DNA of 64,000 bases from Nematopogon swammerdamellus (GCA_946902875.1 OX336336.1:6480545-6544544), one strand, 5' to 3'; positions 24,301 through 32,827 are shown, counted from the stretch's first letter. The notes: generated by a model from the sequence alone, not told the origin. Numbers and translations: made by a program.

Positions 24301-27300
24301 AACTGAAATCCAAAGGCCTAGCATTCGTCGACGTAAATCTAAATGGGAATATCAAAACACTACCAGTCGTAGTCATCACCAAGGCGGAACCAATGCTGTT
24401 TGGATTAGATTGGTGCAACGCATTCGGAATGCAATTTCCTAAATATGTATATTCGATATCCACAACAAACGAGCTGACACTGAAAACAGTGCTCGATCAG
24501 CACAAAACACTATTTGACAATACACTGGGAAAAGTAAATAATTTCAAAGTCAATATCCACATAAAAACAAACACGAAACCAGTTCACATACCGGCAAGAC
24601 CCATAAAATTTGGAATACAAAAAAAACGTCGAATTCGAACTGGAACGACTGGTAAGAGAAGGAATCATCACAGAGATCGACCCAAACGAAACACCCATCG
24701 AATGGGCAACACCCACAGTCAATGTTCTAAAACCAAATGGCCAAATAAGAATCTGTGGCGACTATCGTACCACGATAAACCCAGCGCTCACAAAAGAAAA
24801 TCACCCTGTTCCTCTTTTTGATCAATTAAGGCGACAACTGGCTAACGGAGAGAAATTTACGAAGATTGATTTAAAGGATGCTTACCTACAATTTGAAATT
24901 GCAGAGGATTCCCAAAAGTACTTAATCATCTCAACACACAAAGGGTATTTTAAGTATAACCGAATGCCATTTGGAATCTCTACAGCACCTGGAATTTTTC
25001 AGCGATCCCTTGAAAAAGTCCTAGAAAACATCCCCAATGTAGCTGTTTATTTTGATGACATTGCCATAACCGGTCCTAACGATCAAGATCATTTATCAAC
25101 ACTGAATGAAGTCCTAACAAAGCTAGAACAAGCTGGATTTAAAGCAAACTTAAAGAAATGCACATTTTTACAACCCTCCATCGACTACCTTGGACATGTC
25201 ATAAATAAAAATGGGACACATCCCAGTAAATCAAAAATTGACGCCATCAAGAACGCTGAATCCCCCACCAACGTTAAGGAACTGAAGTCTTTCCTAGGAC
25301 TTATAAATTTTTATGAAAGGTTTGTTCCACACTTACATAGCATATGTGCTGACCTACACGAACTCACAAAAAAGAACAGCAGATGGAGATGGGGTGACCA
25401 CGAGCAGAAGATCTTCGAAAAAGCTAAACGTCACTTAACAAAAACTGAACCACTGGTACCATTTTCTGAATCCAAACCACTGTACTTGGCATGCGACGCG
25501 TCAGAAAAAGGAGTTGGAGCAGTGCTTTTTCATAAAGATAACAACATGGAGAAGCCTATTGCCTTTGCATCACGCAAACTCAAAGCAGCAGAAACGAAAT
25601 ACTCTGTTATCGATCGAGAAGCCCTCGCAATTTTCTTTGCCATCAAAAAGTTCGACCAATACTTACGAGGTACAAAGTTCACCTTATTAACGGATCACAA
25701 ACCTTTAACACACTTACTCGGAACGAATCGAAATCTACCAAAATTGGTCAACAACCGCCTAACAAGGTGGGCACTCCTCATAGGATCGTACGACTATGAC
25801 ATAGCATACCGGAAAGGCGAAAACAATATAGTTGCCGACTGCCTATCAAGAATGCCAAACCCAAAGGAGACACTTTCAACGCCAGAAAGACGTATATATA
25901 AAATCAGCGACAATGAACAACATATCAAGATAAATGACTTATCATTAACAGAAGACAACATAAAACAAAAAACAAAGCAAGATCCTATCCTAAGAAACGT
26001 AATACAGTACATAAACATTGGATGGCACAGGTATGAACAACAAACAGATATGAAAGCCTATTTTAGAAAACGTAACGAATTATCTGTCGAAAATCACATC
26101 ATAATGTGGCAAGGAAGAATAGTAATTCCAGCTAAACTACAAAATGCTGCACTCAAACATCTACACCGGGGACATCCTGGAATATCTTCAATGAGAGCCT
26201 TATCACGCTTCTATGTATGGTGGCCAACAATCGACGAAGATATAGACAATTACATAAAAAAATGTCAGAAGTGCCAAGAACATCGAAATCATATTCCTGA
26301 GTTGCCGATCTACTCATGGTCAATTCCTGACACTGTATGGGAGAGATTACACCTCGACTTTGCAGGTCCATACGAAGGAAGTTACTGGCTAGTACTGGCT
26401 GATGCTCTATCAAAATGGATCGAAGTGAAACCGCTAAAGAAGATCACAACAGCTACATTATGCGACAGTTTACAAGACATCTTTGCAACTTTTGGAATTC
26501 CACGAATCATTGTGTCAGACAATGGAAGTCAGTTTACATCACAAGAGTTTAAAAACTTCTGCCAAGATCGAGGAATAAAGCCCATCACCTCCTCACCATA
26601 TCATCCACGTACTAATGGATTGGCAGAACGTGTGGTAAAAACTTTCAAATCAAGAATGTCTGCCAGCTCGAACGATAACCTAACACAGAAAGAAAAACTT
26701 CTCAACTTCTTATTTAACTACCGAAACACCCCTCATACAACAATTGGAAAATCTCCAGCACAAATGATGTTTGGGCATCAATTACCCACTGAACTAGACA
26801 ATGCACGACCTAATGCAAAAAGGAGTTTACAATACAAACAGGTAAAAGCAAACATCGAAAACGAAAAGAAGGTTCCAGTCTTCAATAAGGATGATGCAGT
26901 ATACGTTCGAACACATCTAGAAAAAACCTGGCAACCTGCGACAGTCCTACAACGCACCAACAGGTACTCATATGTAATACGAACACCTGAAGGGTTAGAG
27001 AAAAGACGTCACGCTGACCACATACGCCATCGAGTTGAACCTATTGAAGATGATGATGACATTCTCCTGCCGGAAAATACAAATATTGATGTTGTCATTC
27101 CTCCTGCAGTACAACCTGAAACTACTTCATTGGCTGGATCGCCTGAAGCGCCAGCCGGACTAGCTGAAGCTCATGCAGAAATCGATGTCAACGAACTTCC
27201 TCAACCTCGGCGCAGTGACAGACTCCGAAGACGACCCAACCGTCTGATCGAAAAAGCTATTATTTAAAGGGTGGAGAAATGCTACATATTCTATGTTTGA

Positions 27301-30300
27301 GATGTCATGCATTGAGCGTTGCCATAGCAGCATTAGATTATTATTTTCATATGATGTCAAACATGACTAAAGAATTTAAGATTATTTTTCATTTCCTTTA
27401 AAAACGTTTATTATTACAACACATACACACATGGATACTACAAACGGTACCTCATGCTTTCGATCTCTAATTTCTATTGCGGATATCATTTGCAGATATG
27501 ATAGGTACCTGGATATACATGGAACTAAATGATCCGACTAAATCAGTCTATCATTAAGATCGTCGAATCACAAATCCAGTTACGTCTAAACACGTTCTGA
27601 AGCGTTCCTTCCCGTTGCAGTGTCGGTGAACTGCAAGGACACGCGTATCGCTGTGCAAGTCCGTACGAACAAGCCGTTCAACGGCAGGATCTACGCGCTC
27701 GGCCGCTCCGAGACTTGCAACATAGACGTGGTCAACAGCGATCTCTTCCGGTTGGATCTCACCATGGCGGGGCAGGACTGCAATACGCAGAGTGTTGTGA
27801 GTATTGGATCCTTTATATTTTGTTTCATTACTCTCTCTTACAGAAATTAAAATTTCTTAAAAAGGTGGAATTGTTGCATTATCCAGAATTATTGTTTTCT
27901 CCGAAACGATTGTTTTTGACGTGATAACGTCACGTCTTATAAATTGATGAACACCGGCTGCACGCACGAAAAAGTGTCACGTTCCATCTGAGCCTGTGTG
28001 TGCAAGCGAGAGCGCGTAACAAGCGATAGAGAGGCACAATCGGCCCAAGCGTCGGCTTGTACACATTTATCTCTCTGGTTCTAAAGTACCAGGGCAGCAG
28101 AAATTGAAAGTATGACGTTATCACGTAAAACTATCGTCCGTAAATCGACTTTACAGACAACCAATTTTTTTAAAGAAAGAACTTAACCTAACCTAACTAT
28201 ACTCGTAATTTTATGTAGGCATTTAATGTCCTTCAAAATGATACAATCTCTCTATTCTGCTGTAGGTGGGAGTGTACTCCAACACTGTCGTACTGCAACA
28301 TCACAGCGTGGTCATGACGAAAGCAGACAAGATCTACAAGGTGAAATGCACCTACGACATGAGCTCCAAGAACATCACCTTCGGAATGGTGCCTATCAGG
28401 TTAGCCCACTTTTTTGCTACTTATTAGGTTTTTTAAAAAGTTATATTTCTTTACACACGTTATGAACTTTATGAAAATGGGGAGTACACTCAGAAAAAAC
28501 GTCACGTCACCGTCATAGTCACGACATAAAAATCATGGGTATGTACATAGGTATTGTGCGGTGCTGCCTTTAAGAGGGTCGAGGCGGGAGGGGTGAAGGG
28601 GAGAGAGGAGGGAGGGGCCCCAAAAAGTTCTTCTAACGCGCGTATATAAGTACCTACCTACTCGTACCCTTTTTCCTACGTAAAAGTTGACGAAGACTGT
28701 GACCAGACCTGCCGAACTTCTATTTGGGTCTATAAATCAAAGGAAGGAATCTGAAAAGAAAAATCTAGGCCTTTTAAATATTCGCACACAAATACAAATG
28801 CGAGAAAAGCTTTGTTCTCTAAAGTGCTCAGTTGCTGGGCATTTTCAAGTCTTAATTATTAATATGCGGTCGTTCTCGCATATACAAAAACAATACAAAC
28901 CTTGCCTTGCCTTACGTACGAGGGCAACCTTGCCTCGTAATTACTAGGGTAGATACAGTTCCGTTATCTGCGATTCGTCGAAGATAAATATACAGTAGCC
29001 GTGTTGAAACTCACGTAACGAATCATAAATTATTATCGTACAGCTGGGAATGGTGAATTAATGAGCTCTCAATGATGCACCAGGAGTGTTCCTTGAAGAA
29101 ACCGAAGTTTAGCTACAATAAAATACATTGATTGATACGTTTCTAGTAGCCTTTAGTAAGATATGTTTATGTGCACTGATGGTTGGATTACACATTAGGT
29201 AATTACTGGATGGGCTGAAGATGGTTGTTCAGATACAGGTGTCAAACCGGATTAAAGGTGGCCTTGCGGTACCTAGGCAGCAATTGCACGAATGCAGAGC
29301 TGGTTAGCTTGTGTACTTATCCTTGAACCTGATCAATTATTGACGTGAAATAAGAATCCTAGCGTGTAAATACGAGAGCCTGTTTTACAAAGGAGAACTT
29401 TGTTTTTGAACAAGTAGTCTAAAGGCCGCACTGGCGCTGGCGGCGGCAGCGGAGCGACGAAATGCTTGCCGCGCCGCGAAGTGCCGCTGCCGTGTAAGTA
29501 GTGCGGTTTACTTCAAATTCATGGAAAGACTATTGTGACGCGCGGCCGCGCCGTTGTGCCGCCCCGCGGCAGTTTAGTGCCGCGAGAGTGCGGTCTCACC
29601 TTTAACGTGGAGATTTTGGACTCAGCACAGTATTTCTCTGAATTTTTCTTTGTTATAATATAAGCATCTGCATTTTCGGCCGAAAGGTGACGGTGATCTA
29701 CGAATTAGCTAGCAGTTCATAGGCATCCACCATTCTGCCCCGCTTGTCCCTGCTGCGTACACCTCCGATACTTAGACAAATTGAGAGTAACACTGCTAAC
29801 CCTTGCCCGCAGAGACCCGGAGATGATCTCTATCACGGCCGCCCCGGAGGCGCCTCCGCCGAGAATCCGCATCCTGGACTCCCGCCAGCGAGAGGTGGAG
29901 ACTGTCCGGATCGGAGACCGCCTCACCTTCCGCATCGAGATCCCAGAGGACAGTATGTACCGCCTTCGTGTCGATCATCCTAATAAATAAAGCGTAGTTT
30001 CTACGGGCGACCAGTGCAGCGGCCGTGTATGAATATCCTTATAACTCGAGAACCATTTTATCTATTTACATACGGTTTCACTGTTATATTCTGTCACTTC
30101 TCAAGATGGTTTAAGGCTAAATTATAACGCTACGTCATCGGCGGCCGGAGCTGTGAGCAAAAAGTCACACGAAGCGAAGCCGCGGGCAAAAGCTAGTCTA
30201 ATATATTTAACAGTTGCCAAAATGAATTAAGGAAAGTTGAATTATATTTATATTTTTGTATCTATGCATGTGTATGTATGTTTACGTCCATTTATTTAAT

Positions 30301-32827
30301 CGTTCTTAAGCTTTACACTTAAAATTTTCACTGCATTGTCCGCCCCATGCGCTTCTGCACATGTCATAGGTTAGTTTCTAAATAATGCTGCAATGCATTA
30401 AACTGGCCTTGTGTGTTCCATTTTTTTTTATGTAGTAGGTACACTAAAGTGTATTTGATTGATTGATAAATTTTTGACCACAAATTCTCTTCGACAGCAA
30501 ACATTAACGAATAATACAATCAATAGGTACTAGCTACAATCAATACACTGATAAATGGAGGCCAAAGCTGAACCAAACCCATCTGATAAAAAAACTTCGA
30601 AAAAAAAGAAAACGTGTAGGTATTCTTTAACATTTCGATTGAGATAGGTATTGATAAACATAAGGGGTACGTATTTGTATAAAAATTGTCTAAACCTGAA
30701 CTTTGGCATTCACAGCTCCATACGGCATCTTTGCAAGAAGCTGCGTGGCGATGGCTAAGGACTCCAAGAGCACGTTCCAGATTATCGACGATGAAGGGTA
30801 TGGAATCGTTATACTAATTCATAACTCCAGAAAATATTTTTTCTCGTAGAAGTGTCAGGACATGCACACGATTTGTAAATATGAAATCCCAAAGGGACTA
30901 GACAGCATCGATGGAGCTGGAAAACCAGTGATTAACAACAAAACAAAATGCCCCCCTAGAACATTCCTCTAATGTACCTCCTGTCTCACAAATTTGTTGT
31001 TCATATATTTGTCCATTATTACGAGTACTTAGTTGTGTAATTTTACAAGTTAATGTTTCATTTCAGTTGCCCAGTGGACGCGTCCATTTTCCCCGCATTC
31101 AGCCCCGATGGCAACGCGCTGCAGTCTGTGTACGAAGCCTTCAGGTTCACCGAGTCTTATGGTGTCATATTCCAGTGCAACGTCAAGTATTGTCTCGGAC
31201 CTTGTGAACCAGTGAGTTGTTTCTGCATACATACTCGTAGATAACGTCAGGCCAGATTGGAGTAGGCAGAGACAATGGATCTCCGTTTTTTATCGTCCTG
31301 GCTGTTGCTTACGTACTCACGCCTATTTTCTAATGAGGTAGGCAGAGAGAAGTGATCTCCAATCCTGACACAACTCTTGCATCTTCTATTGTTAAGATGA
31401 TTATGTTTTAAAGTGTGAGAGTTAGTTAGGGCCCCTGAGCCCTGTTAGCACTGCGACCAAAGAAGATCTTGTGGCGGTGACTCATTGGGCACATAGCACA
31501 CGACAGTGCAGCAAGGTGGGGCACTTTCCCCCACGCGCCCGCGGACTTACGTGATGCGTGTGATAATTGTGATCTCTCAAAACTTTATAGCTCACCTCTA
31601 AGTCCGATTTCCGCTATGAACCGAGTTATATCCTTGGAGTTCAGTGCCTGTAATTGGCCCCTAAGCCATCGTTCCCGTTTAGGTTTAATACCTCGGAAGA
31701 AAATTTACGAGAGTACCTACCCGGAAAGTAGTGCCTTCACGTGCTCCTGCCCTAGTAGTTGGAACCAGTGCTGCTTGCTTTGGTTGTGTGCCCAGGAGAG
31801 TATCTCCTGCAGTTGTTTCTGTGATTATAATTGTGTCCCAACAGCATCAGCATAGGTAGGTACTTGAAGTCCACTATTCACGCTATTTTTGTTGCATGCA
31901 CTCAAATCATGTTTTATCTGCAGGCGGTGTGCGACTGGGGGCGCGAATCTATAGAGTCCTGGGGAAGGAAGAAGCGATCGGTGTCAAAGGAGGCTTCGGT
32001 GGGTGATGCGACACAGGACGAGGACATGAATATCTCTCAAGAGATCATCGTGTTGGACTTCGGCGACGAACGACAGAGCACAGACTTCCTCCGCTCGGAC
32101 AAACCCGGCGGTACGGCTGCTGAGACCACATTTGGAGGTAGGCTGACTTTTATCTTATGTACATACCTACATGCTTTTGCCCTTGACTGCACATATTAAA
32201 ATCACATAAAATGCGAATTTCCAAGTCGCGACACACAGGTTGAGAACCCCGAGCCCAGTGCATTTCAGTGTTTGTTTACCTACAAAAAAAATGCGAAAAC
32301 CTGAGTTCTTAGCCGTAATAGTAAAATTTTAGGTTTAAGAAAAATACTTGATTTTGTAAGCATAGACCATAAAATGCTTCATAGTCTGAGAATATAGTCA
32401 ATGATTGCTGACAAAAGTGAAATAAATTATTCAATAGTAGGTAACGATACGCTAAGGGGTGTAACTATGTGTATCAGATGCTGATCACGTTCCCATACCA
32501 ATTTTTTTTTAAGATATAAAAAACATACTTATTAAGGTGAAATATGTGCACTTCACGTATTAAATTTGAGGAGTGAGTAGGTTTTTTATATCGTAAAAAA
32601 ATTTTATATGGGAACGTGACCAGTAGGCTTTAGACATGTGAATAAATAAATAAATTTTTCTTAAATATTTTTCAGAAAAAACGGTGACGATAGTGGAGCC
32701 ATGCCCGACCAAGATGTCTGTCTTCATCCTGGCAGTTGCGTGTGCATTGCTAGTGTTGCTCTACCTCGCTACCATATTCTGCTACTACATGCGCAAGTGG
32801 CTCATTCCGCGCAAGCAGATGCCGTAG
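5865..32827 (+). CDS. PAN/Apple-ZP domain transmembrane protein, 3' twelve exons (partial gene)
   Basis: Exons: 5865-6032, 6360-6488, 6855-6983, 7344-7569, 22338-22469, 27621-27796, 28266-28399, 29813-29952, 30716-30797, 31067-31211, 31924-32137, 32676-32827. All have AG/GT borders and the phases agree throughout, giving 608 residues and a stop. Numbered from the first exon: two PAN modules (about 15-140 and 100-217), a linker, a ZP domain (about 262-490; GRIYALGRSETCN and GQDCNTQSV in ZP-N, FTESYGVIFQCNVKYC in ZP-C), a furin-like site GRKKRS (cut after about 505), an acidic spacer, a membrane helix (about 573-597) and a short basic tail. Such proteins are secreted to the apical surface, cleaved and polymerised into apical matrix that shapes cuticle and denticles (established for the Drosophila neo/nyo/mey/tyn group). 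Which paralogue this is cannot be decided here. Signal peptide and any earlier PAN exons are not in view and probably lie upstream. Introns hold an intact LTR retrotransposon and many MITEs. Confidence 0.93.
6360..6488 (+). CDS. ZP-gene exon: second part of PAN module 1
   Basis: Phase 0 to 0, 43 codons. Acceptor ggttacag, donor gag|gtatag. FPCRSAEYEYGSMRCALSDS matches the typical second half of an arthropod PAN module (Cys-Arg-Ser, then Cys-x-Leu-Ser). Confidence 0.92.
6855..6983 (+). CDS. ZP-gene exon: end of PAN 1 and start of PAN 2
   Basis: Phase 0 to 0, 43 codons. Acceptor tttgcgcag, donor cag|gttaat. NLCLKASQACKGARVF closes the first module and opens the second. Confidence 0.88.
7344..7569 (+). 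CDS. ZP-gene exon: PAN module 2
   Basis: Phase 0 to 1, 75 codons plus 1 nt. Acceptor attatgtcag, donor gtgagt. EAACRLACEIESEFLCRSF followed by YNCRLYHLD is a clear PAN module, ending YFENFC. The next intron is about 14.8 kb and full of repeats. Confidence 0.93.
8570..8940 (-). mobile_element. Same non-LTR 3' end, copy 3 (minus)
   Basis: Longer at its 5' side than copies 1 and 2. Plus strand has CGACAGAGCCAAAAACCCCT, GAGGCGCCATGCCAGCAGAT and CGAGCAGCGTCCATGATAAT. Lies in the 14.8-kb ZP-gene intron. Confidence 0.75.
9521..9620 (-). repeat. Helitron-like 3' end, minus orientation
   Basis: ACTAGCTTTGCCCGTGACTT is the reverse complement of a Helitron-type 3' end; the 5' border was not found. Confidence 0.45.
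10805..10990 (+). promoter_or_regulatory. CpG-rich island inside the ZP-gene intron
   Basis: CGGCGGCGCGGCGGCGCC and GCGCGGGTACGCACGCGCGT in otherwise AT-rich DNA. Could be an internal promoter or enhancer, or a GC-rich mobile element; no ORF with a signal peptide was seen beside it. Confidence 0.25.
12880..13460 (+). repeat. Two tandem-lying Helitron-like 5' segments
   Basis: ATAAAATCGTA... GTACGCGCATC(A/T)CGC AAAAACCAC(C/T)GAACGG occurs at about 12890-13110 and again at about 13335-13450, each followed by A-rich spacer. They are upstream of, and probably part of, the 13.6-15.2-kb foldback. Confidence 0.5.
13681..14224 (+). repeat. 66-69-bp tandem array (left arm)
   Basis: Unit starts GAAGAAAGTAAGTAACTAAG and contains GAGGCCGAAGGCCGAGCT, a short GC hairpin. 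About eight copies; alternate units read TTCAGGAAGAAGCTAAACC or TTCTGATAATTGAAAAACC. Confidence 0.85.
14270..14790 (+). mobile_element. Non-LTR-type element C-terminal ORF and 3' end
   Basis: An open frame 14363-14737 (124 codons) with LMWDATFVLTLAPSHV, AFAVETLGPWSSEAKRGLSL and SLAIQRGNAASALRTFEN. The WDxT...LA.SH and VETLGPWS...QRGNAAS patterns recur at the ends of invertebrate retroelement polyproteins (recalled, not searched). Its 3' tail TTTTAATGTTTGTTAGGTAG recurs at 53.6 kb. It sits in the loop between two inverted repeat arrays. Confidence 0.6.
14878..15125 (-). repeat. 66-69-bp tandem array (right arm, inverted)
   Basis: About four units with AGCTCGGCCTTCGGCCTCGC, the reverse complement of the left-arm core. 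Confidence 0.82.
18090..18250 (+). promoter_or_regulatory. GC-rich block with Grainyhead-like motifs
   Basis: AAACCGGTT at 18237-18245 matches the known Grainyhead consensus; GAACCGGTC at 18105-18113 is a near match. Grainyhead drives epidermal cuticle and apical-matrix genes, which suits the host gene, but two motifs alone are weak evidence. Confidence 0.25.
21320..21353 (+). repeat. (AG)n microsatellite
   Basis: About sixteen AG units in the 14.8-kb ZP-gene intron. Confidence 0.9.
22338..22469 (+). CDS. ZP-gene exon: linker before the ZP domain
   Basis: Phase 1 to 1, 44 codons. Acceptor tttcttgcag, donor gatg|gtaggt. Low-complexity polar linker ending NCDKTGTCYD, whose two Cys lead into the ZP domain. 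The LTR retrotransposon begins 385 bp downstream, in the following intron. Confidence 0.88.
22855..22996 (+). repeat. 5' LTR
   Basis: 142 bp, starts TG and ends CA, identical base for base to the 3' LTR. Unusually short, as in mag-type elements. Confidence 0.95.
23002..23011 (+). promoter_or_regulatory. Putative tRNA primer-binding site
   Basis: TGGCGACGAG lies five bases after the 5' LTR. TGG matches the CCA end of a tRNA, and a similar start is common in insect Gypsy elements. Which tRNA primes was not determined. Confidence 0.55.
23020..23799 (+). CDS. Retrotransposon Gag (matrix/capsid part)
   Basis: 259 aa from a real ATG just after the primer site. A Gln-rich N-terminus (FLQIQQQQQQQITQLLQAL) precedes a capsid-like region (ETFTDYFEAKCRIW, TSETMEHYANKLKEI, LRDRFATGL). 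The frame closes at 23799 before the zinc knuckles, which lie in the -1 frame. Confidence 0.85.
   Translation: MDAEQFAQFLQIQQQQQQQITQLLQALTIQQQTTSRSNTPAEQASTTTKLNLIKSFKCETYDQRSTNPETFTDYFEAKCRIWNVEDPDTRKELLFSCLSPETYQELKISFENAHPSFVNQSYENVKTKFLNLHRTKRTRFKALTEFWNCTRETSETMEHYANKLKEISRDCGYEGEFLDRQLRDRFATGLQHTQLEIELKQKWPDLLETRNDGTFKETTFTQIFATAQSRELAENDTPGTSQERVKGIYKQKIFQENQQ
23625..24821 (+). CDS. Retrotransposon nucleocapsid zinc knuckles and aspartic protease (-1 frame)
   Basis: Open in the -1 frame relative to gag, overlapping its end. Two Cys/His knuckles (CLRCGGKDRHNNNEC; CNACSNEGHYESC) at about 23856-23960. Then a retropepsin-like region with TMDWDPGSDYSIIS at about 24189-24230 and FGLDWCNAFG at about 24400-24430. 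The active-site triad reads DPG rather than the usual DTG/DSG. The frame runs to 24821, but sense pol sequence leaves it at an A-run near 24619. No own start codon is expected. Confidence 0.8.
   Translation: MARPFRDKERRNFQRNNFYTNFCNSSIKRTGRKRHTRNKPRTGERNIQTKNISRKSTINKYDTDQGTARGEPRKLQTNQCLRCGGKDRHNNNECKARNHTCNACSNEGHYESCCIKSGRAYLTSPRKQNTLKRSRKLQKIKQESDFTDNNTENSSDDSDNDDHMVNIIKSLGYRGKRIDVKIEGHTLTMDWDPGSDYSIISTKFWKKVGSPQLTKAPGLKAYMDHKLKSKGLAFVDVNLNGNIKTLPVVVITKAEPMLFGLDWCNAFGMQFPKYVYSISTTNELTLKTVLDQHKTLFDNTLGKVNNFKVNIHIKTNTKPVHIPARPIKFGIQKKRRIRTGTTGKRRNHHRDRPKRNTHRMGNTHSQCSKTKWPNKNLWRLSYHDKPSAHKRKSPCSSF
24610..27267 (+). CDS. Retrotransposon Pol: reverse transcriptase, RNase H, integrase
   Basis: 885 codons in the same frame as gag. 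The reading starts at a TTG within pol, so it is the 3' part of a longer product. RT: GQIRICGDYRTTINPAL, MPFGISTAPGIFQ, active site VYFDDIAI at about 25046 (YFDD). RNase H: LACDASEKGVGAVLF and FTLLTDHKPL. Integrase: HHCC zinc finger (HLHRGHPG ... CQKCQ) at about 26158-26278, DDE core (LHLDFAGPY, SDNGSQFTS, LAERVVKTFKS), then a GPY/F-like C-terminal module. No stop or frameshift inside. Confidence 0.95.
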   Translation: MEYKKNVEFELERLVREGIITEIDPNETPIEWATPTVNVLKPNGQIRICGDYRTTINPALTKENHPVPLFDQLRRQLANGEKFTKIDLKDAYLQFEIAEDSQKYLIISTHKGYFKYNRMPFGISTAPGIFQRSLEKVLENIPNVAVYFDDIAITGPNDQDHLSTLNEVLTKLEQAGFKANLKKCTFLQPSIDYLGHVINKNGTHPSKSKIDAIKNAESPTNVKELKSFLGLINFYERFVPHLHSICADLHELTKKNSRWRWGDHEQKIFEKAKRHLTKTEPLVPFSESKPLYLACDASEKGVGAVLFHKDNNMEKPIAFASRKLKAAETKYSVIDREALAIFFAIKKFDQYLRGTKFTLLTDHKPLTHLLGTNRNLPKLVNNRLTRWALLIGSYDYDIAYRKGENNIVADCLSRMPNPKETLSTPERRIYKISDNEQHIKINDLSLTEDNIKQKTKQDPILRNVIQYINIGWHRYEQQTDMKAYFRKRNELSVENHIIMWQGRIVIPAKLQNAALKHLHRGHPGISSMRALSRFYVWWPTIDEDIDNYIKKCQKCQEHRNHIPELPIYSWSIPDTVWERLHLDFAGPYEGSYWLVLADALSKWIEVKPLKKITTATLCDSLQDIFATFGIPRIIVSDNGSQFTSQEFKNFCQDRGIKPITSSPYHPRTNGLAERVVKTFKSRMSASSNDNLTQKEKLLNFLFNYRNTPHTTIGKSPAQMMFGHQLPTELDNARPNAKRSLQYKQVKANIENEKKVPVFNKDDAVYVRTHLEKTWQPATVLQRTNRYSYVIRTPEGLEKRRHADHIRHRVEPIEDDDDILLPENTNIDVVIPPAVQPETTSLAGSPEAPAGLAEAHAEIDVNELPQPRRSDRLRRRPNRLIEKAII
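27266..27279 (+). promoter_or_regulatory. Polypurine tract
   Basis: AAAGGGTGGAGAAA, purine-rich with one T, directly abuts the 3' LTR. It is the expected plus-strand primer. Confidence 0.8.
27280..27421 (+). repeat. 3' LTR
   Basis: 142 bp, identical to the 5' LTR and followed by the target duplication CATAC. Confidence 0.95.
27621..27796 (+). CDS. ZP-gene exon: ZP-N subdomain, first part
   Basis: Phase 1 to 0. Acceptor cccgttgcag, donor gtt|gtgagt. Contains PFNGRIYALGRSETC and LTMAGQDCNTQSV, hallmark ZP-N stretches of insect ZP proteins. It is the first exon after the LTR element (200 bp away). Confidence 0.96.
27914..28130. mobile_element. Short MITE in ZP-gene intron
   Basis: Inverted ends TGACGTGATAACGTCA and TGACGTTATCACGTAA around about 180 bp of unique sequence. 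Lies between the two ZP-N exons. Confidence 0.55.
28266..28399 (+). CDS. ZP-gene exon: ZP-N subdomain, second part
   Basis: Phase 0 to 2. Acceptor ttctgctgtag, donor cag|gttagc. VYSNTVVLQHHSVVMTKADK then YKVKCTYDMSSKNITFGM: the conserved ZP-N core with its closing Cys. Confidence 0.96.
29421..29603. mobile_element. GC-rich MITE candidate in ZP-gene intron
   Basis: AAAGGCCGCACTGGCGCTGG at the left and AGTGCGGTCTCACCTTT at the right are imperfect inverted ends (AAAGG..CCGCACT). Interior is very CpG-rich compared with the intron. No target duplication fixed. Confidence 0.4.
29813..29952 (+). CDS. ZP-gene exon: ZP linker and start of ZP-C
   Basis: Phase 2 to 1. Acceptor cttgcccgcag, donor gaca|gtatgt. 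A Pro-rich inter-subdomain linker (APEAPPPRIRILD) is followed by VRIGDRLTFRIEIPED, the start of ZP-C. Confidence 0.95.
30036..30196 (+). mobile_element. Helitron-like short element, ZP-gene intron
   Basis: A|TCCTTATAACTCGAG... GAAGCCGCGGGCAAAAGCTAG|T, 161 bp, with 3' hairpin sequence GCGAAGCCGC. Same termini rules as the 3.6-kb element but a different family. Confidence 0.7.
30716..30797 (+). CDS. ZP-gene exon: ZP-C, PYGIFARSCVA strand
   Basis: Phase 1 to 2, 82 nt. Acceptor ggcattcacag, donor agg|gtatgg. PYGIFARSCVAMAKDSKS then FQIIDDEG, highly characteristic of insect apical-matrix ZP proteins. Confidence 0.95.
31067..31211 (+). CDS. ZP-gene exon: ZP-C, Cys-rich end
   Basis: Phase 2 to 0. 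Acceptor tttcatttcag, donor cca|gtgagt. CPVDASIFPAFSPDG and EAFRFTESYGVIFQCNVKYC then GPCEP: the last conserved Cys set of the ZP domain. Confidence 0.96.
31924..32137 (+). CDS. ZP-gene exon: furin-type cleavage site and acidic spacer
   Basis: Phase 0 to 1. Acceptor tttatctgcag, donor ggag|gtaggc. AVCDWGRES ends the ZP domain. WGRKKRSVSK contains a dibasic/furin consensus that would release the ectodomain from the membrane. An acidic Ser/Thr-rich stretch follows, up to the helix. Confidence 0.94.
32676..32827 (+). CDS. ZP-gene last exon: transmembrane helix and stop
   Basis: Phase 1 in, stop TAG at 32825-32827. Acceptor tatttttcag. A hydrophobic run SVFILAVACALLVLLYLATI is followed by the basic tail MRKWLIPRKQMP: a single-pass type I anchor with about a 12-residue cytoplasmic tail. 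Confidence 0.95.

Larger units (their letters stand above)
22855..27421 (+). mobile_element. Complete Ty3/Gypsy (mag-like) LTR retrotransposon
   Basis: 4567 bp, bounded by two identical 142-bp LTRs (TGCTAC...ACAACA) and flanked by the 5-bp target duplication CATAC (22850-22854 and 27422-27426). Order: LTR, primer site, gag, zinc knuckles, protease, RT, RNase H, integrase, polypurine tract, LTR. The order and the HHCC/DDE integrase place it in Ty3/Gypsy. The short LTRs, roughly 4.6 kb size and K02A2.6-like pol suggest the mag/A-clade lineage (inference). No envelope ORF. It lies in the sense direction in an intron of the ZP gene. Identical LTRs mean recent insertion. The coding region changes frame twice, so it may be inactive or use recoding. 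Confidence 0.96.

Noticed and set aside
22996..27279. Endogenous retrovirus with envelope
   Set aside because: No ORF follows integrase before the polypurine tract, so there is no envelope gene; it is a plain LTR retrotransposon.
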